DNA from: Kitasatospora aureofaciens
Lineage (GTDB): Bacteria > Actinomycetota > Actinomycetes > Streptomycetales > Streptomycetaceae
Assembly: GCF_019192735.1 (NCBI RefSeq)
Contig: NZ_JAHTKP010000037.1
Coordinates: 1-64,000, forward strand
Reading direction: 5' to 3'
Length of the DNA stretch: 64,000 bases
Below, piece by piece: positions 25,662 to 34,441 of this stretch. The notes under the pieces were generated by a model, which was not told where the DNA came from, did no database searches, and saw nothing but the letters and a program-made list of their open reading frames with translations. Within the stretch, counting starts at the first letter, position 1, and the number at the start of each line of letters is the position of its first letter. A program made the translations under genes and the position numbers.

Positions 25662-26569
25662 CAGGACTCCTTGCTCATCGGATCCCCCGTGGGATCGTCT
25701 TCGTCAGACGTACGGGCCAGCGGCAGCGGGTAGGGCGGGGGCGTGCCGCCGAACTCCGGGCAGCTGGCCTGGTGGTCGCACCAGTCGCAGAGCCGGTTGC
25801 GGGTGGCCGGGAAGTCCCCGGTGGCCACCGCGTGGGTGATCCGCTCCCAGAGCGCCTGCAGCTTGCGCTCCACCGCGAGCAGGTCCGCCTCGTCCGGGTC
25901 GTAGCTGACCACGTCCCCGCCCCCGCCGAGGTAGACCAGCTGGAGGCGCTTGGGGATCACGCCCTTCCAGCGCCACACCACCAGGGCGTAGAACTTCATC
26001 TGGAACATCGCCTTGCCCTCGAAGTCCCGCGAGGGCGCCCGGCCGGTCTTGTAGTCCACCAGGCGGACCTCACCGGTCGGGGCGACGTCCACCCGGTCGA
26101 TGTAGCCGCGCAGCAGCAGCCCCGACTCCAGGGCCGTCTCCACGTACAGCTCGCGCTCCACGGGGTGCAGCCGGGTCGGGTCCTCCAGCCGGAACCACTG
26201 GCCGACCAGCTTCTCCGCGTCCGCCAGCCAGCGGGTGAGCGCCGCGCCGTCCGGATCGTCCGGGAACAGCGTGACCAGCTCCGGGCGCTCGCCCAGCAAC
26301 CGCTCCCACTGCGGGCGCAGCAGCCCCAGCGCCCGCTCCGGCGTCCGCTCGGCCGCCGGGCTGTCGAACAGCCGCTCCAGCACCGCGTGTACCAGCGTGC
26401 CCCTGGTCGCCGCCGCGCTCGGCGGCTCGGGCAGCCGGTCGATCACCCGCAGCCGGTACAGCAGCGGGCAGGTGAGGAAGTCCCCCGCACGGGACGGGGA
26501 CAGGCCGGTCGGGGGCGCCGCCGGGCGCGCCGGGGCCCCGGCGGCACTGGTGGTGTCGGTCTGCTGCAT
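25658..26569 (-). CDS. PD-(D/E)XK nuclease, RecB/AddB/Cas4-like
   Basis: A 303-residue single-domain nuclease. After a low-complexity start comes LSPSRAGDFLTCPLLYRLRVI with the first Fe-S cysteine. HAVLERLFD supplies a conserved His, YIDRVDV and VRLVDYKTGRAP form the D-(x)-DxK catalytic core, and LCDWCDHQASCPEF supplies three more cysteines. Four cysteines in this arrangement indicate a 4Fe-4S cluster as in AddB and Cas4. It probably acts on DNA ends or ssDNA in repair. ATG 26569 is the most likely start; ATG 26599 is an alternative and neither has a strong ribosome binding site. Its 3' end is coupled to a response regulator, an unusual partnership. Confidence 0.87.
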   Translation of the reverse strand: MQQTDTTSAAGAPARPAAPPTGLSPSRAGDFLTCPLLYRLRVIDRLPEPPSAAATRGTLVHAVLERLFDSPAAERTPERALGLLRPQWERLLGERPELVTLFPDDPDGAALTRWLADAEKLVGQWFRLEDPTRLHPVERELYVETALESGLLLRGYIDRVDVAPTGEVRLVDYKTGRAPSRDFEGKAMFQMKFYALVVWRWKGVIPKRLQLVYLGGGGDVVSYDPDEADLLAVERKLQALWERITHAVATGDFPATRNRLCDWCDHQASCPEFGGTPPPYPLPLARTSDEDDPTGDPMSKESW

Positions 26570-26746
26570 GCCCCCGACCCTATTGCCCTTCGCTGTCATC
26601 CCGCTGCCACCGTGCTGCCAGGCCGCGAGCGCGGCCTCCGCCAGTGGGTATGAAGACGGACAGAGGGGCGCGGGGCGCGGTGCGGCCGAGATCACGTAGC
26701 GTGGGCGCACCGGCGCACGTTGGGGGAGACGACCGAAGGGATCACG

Positions 26747-27988
26747 GTGAGCGACAGCAGGGGGCAGCAGACCTCCGACCAGCCACCGCACGGCGACGGC
26801 CCCGGCGACGGCCCCGGCGGTCGCCCGCCCGGCCGGCCGTCCGAGCCGCCGGAGCGCGGCGGCGGCCTCCTGATGGGCCGCCCCTTCGGCGTGCCCATCT
26901 ACGTGACCCCGTCCTGGTTCATCATCGCCGCCCTGATCACCTGGGTGTTCGGCGGGCAGTTGAACACCGTCCTGCCCGAGCTCGGCGGCTCGCGCTACCT
27001 GGTCGCGTTCTCCTTCGCCGTCGCCTTCTACGGCTCGGTCCTGGTGCACGAACTCGCCCACACCCTGGTCGCGCTGCGCTACCGGCTCGGGGTGCGGCGG
27101 ATCCAGCTGCAGTTCTTCGGAGGCGTCTCCGAGATCGAGAACGAGGCCGAGACGCCGTGGCGGGAGTTCTGGCTGGCCTTCGTCGGCCCGCTGCTCTCGC
27201 TGGCGCTGGGCGGGGTGTTCTACCTCGCCAGGCAGGCCGTCGAGCTCGCCTCGGTACCCGGGGTGCTGCTCACCGGCCTGATGGTCTCCAATCTCGTCGT
27301 CGCCGCCTTCAACCTGCTGCCCGGGCTGCCGCTGGACGGTGGCCGGATGCTGCGCGCGGTCGTCTGGGCGCTCAGCGGCAAGCCGATGACCGGTACCGTC
27401 GCCGCCGCCTGGGTGGGCCGGGCGCTCGCCATCGCCGTCCTGATCGGGCTGCCGCTGGTCAGCGCCGCCCGCGGGGGGGTCCAGCGCACCGGCACCGACA
27501 CCCTGGTGGACGCGGTCATCGCCGCCGTCCTCGCCGCGATCATCTGGAACGGCGCCGGCGGCAGTCTGCGCAACGCCCGGCTCAAGGAGGTGCTGCCGGA
27601 GCTGCGGCTGCGCGACCTCGCCCGCCGGGCCGTCGAGGTCACCGCCGACACCCCGCTCGGCGAAGCGATGCGGCGGGCCCGCGAGGCCGAGGCCGGGGCC
27701 GTCGTCGTCGTGGACGGCCGGGGCGACCCCATCGCCATCGTCCGCGAGTCCGCCGTCCGGGCCGTGCCCGAGCACCGCCGCCCGTGGGTCGCCGTCGGCC
27801 CGCTCGCCCGCGACCTCGAGCCCGGCCTGCGGCTGAGCGCCGACCTCACCGGCGAGGACCTGCTGCGCGCCGTCCGGGCCACCCCGGCCGGGGAGTACCT
27901 GGTCGTGGAGGCGGACGGCCGGGTGTACGGCGTCGCCGCGCTCACCGACATCGAGCAGCGCCTCACCGCCGCCGTCGCCGGCCGGTGA
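26747..27988 (+). CDS. site-2 protease (M50 family) with C-terminal CBS domains
   Basis: A 413-residue intramembrane metalloprotease. A disordered Pro/Gly-rich cytoplasmic start (about 1-45) is followed by several membrane segments. HELAH at 101-105 provides two zinc ligands and the catalytic Glu; the third ligand lies in FNLLPGLPLDGGRML (about 195-205). The last 120 residues form a CBS-domain pair, typical of the SpoIVFB/Rv2625-like group. It cleaves membrane-embedded regulators; the substrate is unknown. The GTG at 26747 is preferred to the upstream TTG because AAGGGA lies 5 bp before it. It precedes the tRNA methyltransferase gene by 60 bp. Confidence 0.9.
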   Translation: MSDSRGQQTSDQPPHGDGPGDGPGGRPPGRPSEPPERGGGLLMGRPFGVPIYVTPSWFIIAALITWVFGGQLNTVLPELGGSRYLVAFSFAVAFYGSVLVHELAHTLVALRYRLGVRRIQLQFFGGVSEIENEAETPWREFWLAFVGPLLSLALGGVFYLARQAVELASVPGVLLTGLMVSNLVVAAFNLLPGLPLDGGRMLRAVVWALSGKPMTGTVAAAWVGRALAIAVLIGLPLVSAARGGVQRTGTDTLVDAVIAAVLAAIIWNGAGGSLRNARLKEVLPELRLRDLARRAVEVTADTPLGEAMRRAREAEAGAVVVVDGRGDPIAIVRESAVRAVPEHRRPWVAVGPLARDLEPGLRLSADLTGEDLLRAVRATPAGEYLVVEADGRVYGVAALTDIEQRLTAAVAGR

Positions 27989-28035
27989 CCCCGACCGCGC
28001 CCAGGGCGTGGTCGGGCGGGGACGTTCACTTCCCT

Positions 28036-28041
28036 TAGGAT
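28036..28041 (+). promoter_or_regulatory. candidate -10 element of trmI (leaderless)
   Basis: TAGGAT begins 13 bp before the ATG at 28049; transcription would start at the initiation codon. This is the same geometry as at 10641 and 43288. Confidence 0.5.
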
Positions 28042-28048
28042 TGTCGTC

Positions 28049-29008
28049 ATGTCCGAACCGACCGGTGCCGCCCGCCGACGCGGGCCCTTCCAGGTCGGGG
28101 ACCAGGTCCAGCTGACCGACCCCAAGGGTCGCCACTACACGTTCACGCTCCAGGCCGGGAACCAGTTCCACACCCACAAGGGTGCGTTCCCGCACGACGA
28201 GCTGATCGGCGCTCCTGAAGGCACGGTCGTGCGCACCACGGGGAACGTCCCGTACCTCGCGCTGCGCCCCCTGCTCCCCGACTACGTCCTGTCCATGCCG
28301 CGCGGCGCCGCCGTGATCTACCCCAAGGACGCGGGGCAGATCCTGGCGATGGCCGACATCTTCGCGGGCGCCCGCGTCGTCGAGGCCGGCGTCGGCTCCG
28401 GCGCGCTCAGCATGTACCTGCTGCGCGCCGTCGGCGAGCACGGCATGCTGGCCTCCTACGAGCGCCGCCAGGACTTCGCCGACATCGCCCAGGGCAACGT
28501 CGAGCGCTACTTCGGCGGGCCGCACCCGGCGTGGAAGCTCACCGTCGGCGACCTCCAGGACAACCTGGTCGAGAGCGACGTCGACCGCGTCATCCTCGAC
28601 ATGCTGGCCCCCTGGGAGTGCCTGGACGTCGCCTCCAAGGCACTCGTCCCCGGCGGCCTCATCTGCTGCTACGTGGCCACCACCACGCAGATGTCCAAGA
28701 CCGTCGAGGCGTTGCGCGAGCACGGCACCTTCACCGAGCCGCAGGCCTGGGAGACCATGGTCCGCACCTGGCACCTGGAGGGCCTGGCGGTCCGCCCGGA
28801 CCACCGCATGATCGGCCACACCGGCTTCCTGCTCACCGCCCGCCGCCTCGCCGACGGCGTCGAGCCGCCGCTGCGCCGCCGCCGCCCGGCCAAGGGCGCG
28901 TACGGCGAGGACTACGACAACGGGTCGCCCGAGCAGACCCTGCAGGAGCGCGCCGCGGCCCGGGCCGCCGCCCGCGCCGCCGAGGCCGAGCAGACCGACC
29001 TCGGCTGA
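28049..29008 (+). CDS. trmI: tRNA (adenine-58-N1)-methyltransferase TrmI
   Basis: A 319-residue S-adenosylmethionine-dependent enzyme forming m1A58 in the T-loop of tRNAs. The N-terminal beta domain (QLTDPKGRHYTFTLQAGNQFHTHKG, IGAPEG) is followed by the Rossmann core: PKDAGQILAMADIFAGARVVEAG-type motif I (about 90-115), SYERRQDF and LDMLAPWECLD. The C-terminal tail is charged and disordered. The family in actinobacteria is well defined (Rv2118c), and it characteristically lies close to the proteasome ATPase gene, as here. The ATG has a leaderless-type promoter. A strong hairpin follows the stop. Confidence 0.95.
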   Translation: MSEPTGAARRRGPFQVGDQVQLTDPKGRHYTFTLQAGNQFHTHKGAFPHDELIGAPEGTVVRTTGNVPYLALRPLLPDYVLSMPRGAAVIYPKDAGQILAMADIFAGARVVEAGVGSGALSMYLLRAVGEHGMLASYERRQDFADIAQGNVERYFGGPHPAWKLTVGDLQDNLVESDVDRVILDMLAPWECLDVASKALVPGGLICCYVATTTQMSKTVEALREHGTFTEPQAWETMVRTWHLEGLAVRPDHRMIGHTGFLLTARRLADGVEPPLRRRRPAKGAYGEDYDNGSPEQTLQERAAARAAARAAEAEQTDLG

Positions 29009-29024
29009 CGCACGACCCGTGGTG

Positions 29025-29067
29025 AGGGGTGGTACGCGCGGGCTTCCGGCCCGCCCGTGCCACCCCT
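29025..29067 (+). terminator. trmI terminator
   Basis: An about 20-bp, nearly perfect stem (AGGGGTGGTACGCGCGGGC against its complement) with loop TTCC, 16 bp after the trmI stop. Confidence 0.8.
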
Positions 29068-29151
29068 TCGCCGTTCCCGCACCCCGTCGCCGGACGGCCA
29101 CCCCGGTGTGGGACGATGCTCGCTCACACAGACCACTGGAGGGGACGCCTG

Positions 29152-29754
29152 GTGGAGACCGCGGTCGGGACGACGGCTGAACAGCAGACACCGGCGGGCC
29201 GCACCCGGCCCGGCCACGCGCGCACCACCCCCTGGCACTGGGCCCTCGCGCTCGCCGGCTGCGGCGCCGTGGTGGCCACCGCCCTCGCCGCCTCCCCGGC
29301 CACCGGCACCCCGGTACCCCTGCACGGCACCCCCAAGCCCGTCGCGGCGGCCTCCGCGCCCGACCCGGCCAAGGCCCAACTCCCGCTGGACTGCGGCCCG
29401 TTCCCGGTCAAGGCCGTGGTCAGCCTGACCGCCGACCTCGGCGACGGCCGGCCGAGCACCGTCGTCGCCGCGCACTGCGCCGCCGAGAACGGCACCCCGC
29501 CCGACGCCGTCTACCTGCTGGGCGGCACCGCCGACCGCCCGGTGGTCGTCGCCACCCTGCTCTCCGAGCGCGAGAACCTCACCGTCAGCCGGCTCAACCT
29601 GCGCTCCGACGGCACCGTCACCGCCCACGCGCAGGGGTATTCGAGCGACGACGTGCCTCGCTTCCGTCCCGACATCTCACTCGATCTCACCTGGACGCGC
29701 AAGGGCGGCGGCTGGGCCCGCACCCAGACCGCCGCCCCGATCTCCGTCGTCTGA
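29152..29754 (+). CDS. exported/membrane-anchored hypothetical protein
   Basis: A 200-residue protein with a short cytoplasmic part, one hydrophobic segment (about 31-52, WHWALALAGCGAVVATALAA) and an extracytoplasmic domain containing two cysteines (LDCGPF and AAHCAAENG) that may form a disulfide. I do not recognise the domain; its beta-rich pattern (VVVATLLSERENLTVSRLNLRSDGT...) looks like a small beta-sandwich. The GTG at 29152 is chosen because GGAGGGGA lies 6 bp upstream; an ATG at 29116 has none. It is convergent with the ferredoxin gene. Confidence 0.75.
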   Translation: METAVGTTAEQQTPAGRTRPGHARTTPWHWALALAGCGAVVATALAASPATGTPVPLHGTPKPVAAASAPDPAKAQLPLDCGPFPVKAVVSLTADLGDGRPSTVVAAHCAAENGTPPDAVYLLGGTADRPVVVATLLSERENLTVSRLNLRSDGTVTAHAQGYSSDDVPRFRPDISLDLTWTRKGGGWARTQTAAPISVV

Positions 29755-29774
29755 CGGGCCGTTCCCGCCCCGCG

Positions 29775-30077
29775 CTACTCGGCGTCCGGACCGTACACCT
29801 CGACCAGGTCGGACGCCCGGCGCACGTGGATGCAGTCGCCGGGGCACTCCTTCGCCGAGTCCACCACGTCCTGAAGCAGCGTCAGCGGCACCGGAGCCGT
29901 CTCCCCGGGCTGCTGGCGCAGCTCGTCGTCCGGCCCCTTCACATAGGCGAGACCGTCGATGTCGAGCTCGAAGACCTCGGGCGCGTACTGCGCGCAGATG
30001 CCGTCGCCGGTGCACAGATCCTGGTCGATCCACACCTCCAGCGGCTCGGCCGCCGCCGTCTGCTCGGTCACCGACAT
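29775..30077 (-). CDS. ferredoxin ([3Fe-4S] type)
   Basis: A 100-residue acidic electron carrier. Cys22 and Cys28 (CTGDGIC) and the later Cys78 and Cys82 (CPGDC) give the pattern of Streptomyces ferredoxins with one 3Fe-4S (or convertible 4Fe-4S) cluster. Such proteins reduce cytochromes P450 or other oxygenases; no P450 gene is adjacent. It lies head-to-head with the proteasome ATPase gene arc, sharing a 284-bp promoter region, a neighbourhood also seen in other Streptomyces to my recollection. The ATG at 30077 begins MSVTEQTAAAEPLEVWIDQD, where conserved sequence starts. Confidence 0.9.
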   Translation of the reverse strand: MSVTEQTAAAEPLEVWIDQDLCTGDGICAQYAPEVFELDIDGLAYVKGPDDELRQQPGETAPVPLTLLQDVVDSAKECPGDCIHVRRASDLVEVYGPDAE

Positions 30078-30297
30078 GCTTTTCCGCCGTTTCTGTCCCG
30101 GGACGCCCCTTTGTGAGGGCATTCCCGCCATTCGTACAACGATCGGACCCCGGTTCCCGGTCGCGATCGGATATCGACTCGCTCGACGATACATCTGGTC
30201 CGCTTTGGGCCGTGCGCGGTGGGTATCCCCCTAGCAGAGGGGAAGCACGCGAGGGCGAAGATCGGACACGCCCGTTCCATCTTTCTTGATCTAGGGG

Positions 30298-30325
30298 TTT
30301 ACGGACCCCTGGTCCCAGGTAGGGT
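30298..30325 (+). promoter_or_regulatory. candidate arc promoter
   Basis: TTTACG (30298-30303), 16 bp and TAGGGT (30320-30325) lie 37 bp before the arc start. A short CCCCT/AGGGG hairpin at about 30226-30242 sits between this and the ferredoxin promoter. Confidence 0.45.
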
Positions 30326-30361
30326 CTGGAAGCGTCCAGCTCCCCGGAGGAGGTGAGGACC

Positions 30362-32128
30362 GTGGCAGCCCACGATGACGACTACAACCGCAGCACCGGC
30401 AGGCCCGCTCGTGGTTCCGACGAGGCCGCTCAGGTCTCGTACCTCGAGCAGGAAATCGCCGTGTTGCGCCGCAAGCTCGCCGACTCGCCGCGCAATTCGA
30501 GAATCCTCGAAGAGCGGATCGTCGAGCTCCAGACCAACCTGGCCGGCGTGACCGCCCAGAACGAACGGCTCGCCTCCACCCTGCGCGAGGCCCGCGACCA
30601 GATCGTGGCCCTCAAGGAGGAAGTGGACCGGCTGGCCCAGCCCCCGGCCGGGTTCGGCACGTTCCTTGAGGCGAACGAGGACGGCACCGCCGACATCTTC
30701 ACCAGCGGGCGCAAGCTCCGCGTCAACGTCAGCCCCAACGTCGACCTCGACGAGCTGCGGCGCGGCCAGGAAGTGATGCTCAACGAGGCCCTCAACATCG
30801 TGGACGCGATGGCCTTCGAGCGCATCGGCGAGATCGTCACCCTCAAGGAGATCCTCGAGGACGGCGAGCGCGCCCTGGTCATCGGCCACACCGACGAGGA
30901 GCGCGTGGTGCGCCTCGCCGAACCGCTGCGCGAGACCACCATCCGGGCGGGGGACGCCCTGCTGCTGGAGCCCCGCTCCGGCTACGTGTACGAGGTCGTG
31001 CCGAAGTCCGAGGTCGAGGAGCTGGTCCTCGAAGAGGTCCCGGACATCGACTACCGCCAGATCGGCGGCCTGAGCAACCAGATCGAGCTGATCCGCGACG
31101 CGGTCGAGCTGCCCTACCTGCACGCCGACCTCTTCAAGGAGTACGAGCTGCGCCCGCCCAAGGGCGTCCTGCTCTACGGCCCGCCCGGCTGTGGCAAGAC
31201 GCTGATCGCCAAGGCGGTCGCCAACTCGCTGGCCAAGAAGGTCGCCGAGGTCACCGGCCGCCCCCAGGGCAAGAGCTACTTCCTCAACATCAAGGGCCCC
31301 GAGCTGCTCAACAAGTACGTGGGCGAGACCGAGCGGCAGATCCGCCTGGTCTTCCAGCGGGCCCGGGAGAAGGCGGGCGAGGGCACGCCCGTCATCGTCT
31401 TCTTCGACGAGATGGAGTCGCTGTTCCGCACCCGCGGCTCGGGTGTCAGCTCGGACGTGGAGAACACCATCGTCCCGCAGCTGCTCGCCGAGATCGACGG
31501 GGTGGAGGGCCTGGAGAACGTCATCGTCATCGGCGCCTCGAACCGCGAGGACATGATCGACCCGGCGATCCTGCGGCCCGGCCGCCTGGACGTCAAGATC
31601 AAGATCGAGCGCCCGGACGCCGAGGCCGCGAAGGACATCTTCTCCAAGTACCTGAAGGACTCGCTGCCCTTCCACCCGGACGACCTCAAGGAGCACGACG
31701 GCTCCGTCGAGGCCACCGTGGCCGCGATGATCCAGTCGGTCGTGGAGCGGATGTACTCGGAGACCGAGGACAACCGCTTCCTGGAGGTCACCTACGCCAA
31801 CGGGGACAAGGAGGTCCTGTACTTCAAGGACTTCAACTCCGGCGCGATGATCCAGAACATCGTCGACCGCGCGAAGAAGATGGCCATCAAGGACTTCCTC
31901 GACCACGGTCAGCGCGGTCTGCGCGTCTCCCACCTGCTCGCCGCCTGCGTGGACGAGTTCAAGGAGAACGAGGACCTGCCGAACACCACCAACCCGGACG
32001 ACTGGGCCCGCATCTCCGGCAAGAAGGGCGAGCGGATCGTCTTCATCCGCACGCTGGTCACCGGCAAGCAGGGCGCCGAGTCCGGCCGCTCCATCGACAC
32101 TGTCGCCAACACGGGGCAGTACCTGTAA
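30362..32128 (+). CDS. arc: proteasome-associated ATPase Arc (Mpa)
   Basis: A 588-residue AAA ATPase that unfolds pupylated proteins and threads them into the 20S core. It has an N-terminal coiled coil (about 25-75) that binds Pup, two OB folds (about 80-230), a AAA module with Walker A GPPGCGKT (273-280) and Walker B VIVFFDEMES (about 340-349), and the C-terminal GQYL tail, the gate-opening motif for the proteasome. The GTG at 30362 is chosen because GGAGGAGG ends about 9 bp before it; the in-frame GTG at 30353 would overlap that ribosome binding site. It is first in the proteasome gene row, 246 bp before dop. Confidence 0.96.
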   Translation: MAAHDDDYNRSTGRPARGSDEAAQVSYLEQEIAVLRRKLADSPRNSRILEERIVELQTNLAGVTAQNERLASTLREARDQIVALKEEVDRLAQPPAGFGTFLEANEDGTADIFTSGRKLRVNVSPNVDLDELRRGQEVMLNEALNIVDAMAFERIGEIVTLKEILEDGERALVIGHTDEERVVRLAEPLRETTIRAGDALLLEPRSGYVYEVVPKSEVEELVLEEVPDIDYRQIGGLSNQIELIRDAVELPYLHADLFKEYELRPPKGVLLYGPPGCGKTLIAKAVANSLAKKVAEVTGRPQGKSYFLNIKGPELLNKYVGETERQIRLVFQRAREKAGEGTPVIVFFDEMESLFRTRGSGVSSDVENTIVPQLLAEIDGVEGLENVIVIGASNREDMIDPAILRPGRLDVKIKIERPDAEAAKDIFSKYLKDSLPFHPDDLKEHDGSVEATVAAMIQSVVERMYSETEDNRFLEVTYANGDKEVLYFKDFNSGAMIQNIVDRAKKMAIKDFLDHGQRGLRVSHLLAACVDEFKENEDLPNTTNPDDWARISGKKGERIVFIRTLVTGKQGAESGRSIDTVANTGQYL

Positions 32129-32267
32129 CCGCACAGTTTCCGATCCGCAGGATGTTGCCCCGGCAACTCGGTTCCCTCGGAACAGCACGCACCCCGTCCG
32201 GCTGTGGCGCCTCGCGGCCCCGCAGCCGGACGGCGCGTCTCGGGACCCGGCCGTCGGTGCCGCGTTC

Positions 32268-32273
32268 TAGGCT
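32268..32273 (+). promoter_or_regulatory. possible -10 element upstream of dop
   Basis: TAGGCT lies about 100 bp before the dop start in the 246-bp arc-dop gap. The -35 region is not convincing. Confidence 0.25.
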
Positions 32274-32374
32274 CGATCCACCGTCCGCGGGCAGATCGCC
32301 GGCGCCGGTGTTGTTCAGCGGTACGTCAGCGTGTTCCGCCCGTGGGGGGCGGCGCACCGGGCAAGGAGGGCCGC

Positions 32375-33886
32375 ATGACCGTACGGCGCGTGATGGGCAT
32401 CGAGACCGAGTACGGGATCTCCGTGCCCGGGCACCCCAACGCCAACGCCATGCTCACCTCGTCCCAGATCGTCAACGCGTACGCGGCGGCGATGCACCGG
32501 GCTCGGCGGGCCCGCTGGGACTTCGAGGAGGAGAACCCGCTGCGCGACGCACGGGGTTTCGACCTCGCGCGCGAGGTGGCGGACGCCAGCCAGCTGACCG
32601 ACGAGGACATCGGCCTCGCCAACGTCATCCTCACCAACGGGGCCCGGTTCTACGTGGACCACGCGCACCCCGAGTACAGCTCGCCCGAGGTCACCAACCC
32701 GCGCGACGCCGTGCTGTGGGACAAGGCCGGCGAACGGATCATGGCGGCCGCCGCACAGCGCGCGCTGGAACTGCCCAACGGGCAGAACATCCACCTCTAC
32801 AAGAACAACACCGACAACAAGGGCGCCTCCTACGGCACCCACGAGAACTACCTGATGAAGCGGGCGACGCCGTTCGCCGACATCGTCCGCCACCTCACCC
32901 CGTTCTTCGTCTCCCGCCAGGTGGTCACCGGCGCCGGCCGGGTCGGCATCGGCCAGGACGGCTCCGCGTACGGCTTCCAGATCAGCCAGCGGGCGGACTA
33001 CTTCGAGGTCGAGGTCGGCCTGGAGACCACCCTCAAGCGACCGATCATCAACACCCGGGACGAACCGCACGCCGACGCCGAGAAGTACCGCCGGCTGCAC
33101 GTGATCATCGGGGACGCCAACCTCTCCGAGATCTCCACCTACCTCAAGCTGGGCACCACCTCGCTGGTCCTGGCGATGATCGAGGACTCCTTCATCGCCT
33201 CCGACCTCGCCGTCGACCAGCCGGTGCGCACCCTGCACCGGGTCTCCCACGACCCGTCCCTCAAGCACCTGATCACCCTGCGCAACGGGCGCAAGCTCAC
33301 CGCGGTCCAGCTCCAGCTGGAGTACTTCGAGCTGGCCCGCAAGTACGTCGAGGACCGCTTCGGCAACGACGCGGACGAGCAGACCGTGGACATCCTCACG
33401 CGCTGGGAGGACGTCCTCGGCCGGCTGGAGCGCGACCCGATGTCGCTCTCCCGCCAGCTGGACTGGATCGCCAAGCGGGAGATCCTGGAGGGCTACCGCA
33501 GCCGGGACGCCCTGGAGTGGGACAACCCGCGGCTGCACCTGGTGGACCTCCAGTACAGCGACGTACGGGCCGAGAAGGGCCTCTACAACCGCCTGGTGGC
33601 CCGCGGCAGGTTCGAGCGGCTGGTCACCGAGGAGGAGGTCGACCGGGCCGTCGGCAAGCCCCCGGACGACACCAGGGCGTACTTCCGCGGACGCTGCCTG
33701 GAACAGTACGCCGAGCACGTCGCGGCGGCCTCCTGGGACTCGGTGATCTTCGACCTGCCGGGCCGGGACTCGCTGCAGCGGGTGCCCACCCTGGAGCCGC
33801 TGCGCGGCACCCGCAACCACGTCAAGGAACTGCTGGACCGCTGCCGGACGGCCGAGGACCTGCTCCGGGTCCTCTCCGGCGGGTAA
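32375..33886 (+). CDS. dop: deamidase/depupylase of Pup, Dop
   Basis: A 503-residue glutamine-synthetase-fold enzyme that deamidates the C-terminal Gln of Pup to Glu and removes Pup from substrates. The N-terminal GIETEYGI holds the metal-binding Glu. The Dop-specific insertion (PNANAMLTSSQ...) that PafA lacks is present after GIETEYGISVPGHP. HPEYSSPE and KNNTDNKGASYGTHENYL are ATP/metal-binding motifs shared with PafA, and INTRDEPHADAEKYRRLHVI follows. The ATG is preceded by AAGGAGGG. It lies directly upstream of pup, whose product ends in Gln and so needs this deamidation. Confidence 0.96.
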   Translation: MTVRRVMGIETEYGISVPGHPNANAMLTSSQIVNAYAAAMHRARRARWDFEEENPLRDARGFDLAREVADASQLTDEDIGLANVILTNGARFYVDHAHPEYSSPEVTNPRDAVLWDKAGERIMAAAAQRALELPNGQNIHLYKNNTDNKGASYGTHENYLMKRATPFADIVRHLTPFFVSRQVVTGAGRVGIGQDGSAYGFQISQRADYFEVEVGLETTLKRPIINTRDEPHADAEKYRRLHVIIGDANLSEISTYLKLGTTSLVLAMIEDSFIASDLAVDQPVRTLHRVSHDPSLKHLITLRNGRKLTAVQLQLEYFELARKYVEDRFGNDADEQTVDILTRWEDVLGRLERDPMSLSRQLDWIAKREILEGYRSRDALEWDNPRLHLVDLQYSDVRAEKGLYNRLVARGRFERLVTEEEVDRAVGKPPDDTRAYFRGRCLEQYAEHVAAASWDSVIFDLPGRDSLQRVPTLEPLRGTRNHVKELLDRCRTAEDLLRVLSGG

Positions 33887-33920
33887 CTTTTCGATCACCA
33901 CGGGTGAACGCCCGCCGAAT

Positions 33921-34003
33921 GGGAATCATCCGGGGTGGCAGCGGGTGTTGGACAGGAAGCGCCACCGGCAAACCGGGAGCGGTAGTCGCACCTTGTGTAT
34001 AGG
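33921..34003 (+). promoter_or_regulatory. candidate pup promoter region
   Basis: In the 174-bp dop-pup gap, TATAGG (33998-34003) is a plausible -10 about 60 bp before pup. Further up, GGGAAT (33921) followed after 20 bp by GTTG resembles a SigR-type promoter (GGGAAT-N18-GTT) but with a spacer 2 bp too long. Confidence 0.35.
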
Positions 34004-34060
34004 GTCGGAGCAGCAAGCAACGACCGAACCGTGCCAGACGAATCGAGCGGGGTGAGGGAA

Positions 34061-34279
34061 ATGGCGAGCAAGGACACCGGCGGCGGCCAGCAGCGGGCGA
34101 ACCGCTCTTCCGAGGAGGTCGAGGAGCAGGCCGCGGAAACCCAGAATTCCGACGACCTCAAGGAGCGCCAGGAAAAGCTCGACGACGACGTCGACGCGGT
34201 CCTGGACGAAATCGACGAGGTCCTTGAGTCGAACGCCGAGGATTTCGTGCGTGGATTTGTCCAGAAGGGCGGGCAATAG
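34061..34279 (+). CDS. pup: prokaryotic ubiquitin-like protein Pup
   Basis: A 72-residue, largely disordered modifier that is ligated to lysines of target proteins to mark them for the proteasome. It starts MASKDTGGGQQRANRSS, has the central helical, Arc-binding part (LKERQEKLDDDVDAVLDEIDEVLE) and ends FVRGFVQKGGQ. The terminal GGQ shows that Dop must deamidate it before PafA can use it. GAGGGA precedes the ATG. It is encoded between dop and the 20S core genes. Confidence 0.97.
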   Translation: MASKDTGGGQQRANRSSEEVEEQAAETQNSDDLKERQEKLDDDVDAVLDEIDEVLESNAEDFVRGFVQKGGQ

Positions 34280-34374
34280 CCCACCTCGGGAATTCCGGAA
34301 TTCACGGTCGTGACCGTCGGGGGCGGCCGGTCGGCTCCGGCCGTCCGCCCGCCCGGCTCCGGCCCCTCCACGCG

Positions 34375-34402
34375 TGGACGATGATCGTCGGGCGGGTAGG
34401 GT
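34375..34402 (+). promoter_or_regulatory. candidate prcB promoter
   Basis: TGGACG (34375-34380), 16 bp and TAGGGT (34397-34402), 40 bp before the prcB GTG. The -10 and spacing equal those proposed for arc. Confidence 0.4.
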
Positions 34403-34441
34403 GCGGGCAGCGCGCGCTTCAAGCTACCTGGAAGGAATCGT

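Noticed and set aside
25658..26569. Cas4 of a CRISPR-Cas system
   Set aside because: The cysteine pattern and nuclease core resemble Cas4/AddB, but no cas1, cas2 or repeat array is nearby; a general repair nuclease is more likely.
30299..32188. Minus-strand 629-codon open frame opposite arc
   Set aside because: Shadow of the arc coding sequence, with no start signal or recognisable motif.
33921..33950. SigR-type promoter upstream of pup
   Set aside because: GGGAAT and GTT are separated by 20 bp instead of 18, so it is mentioned only as a possibility in the pup promoter entry.
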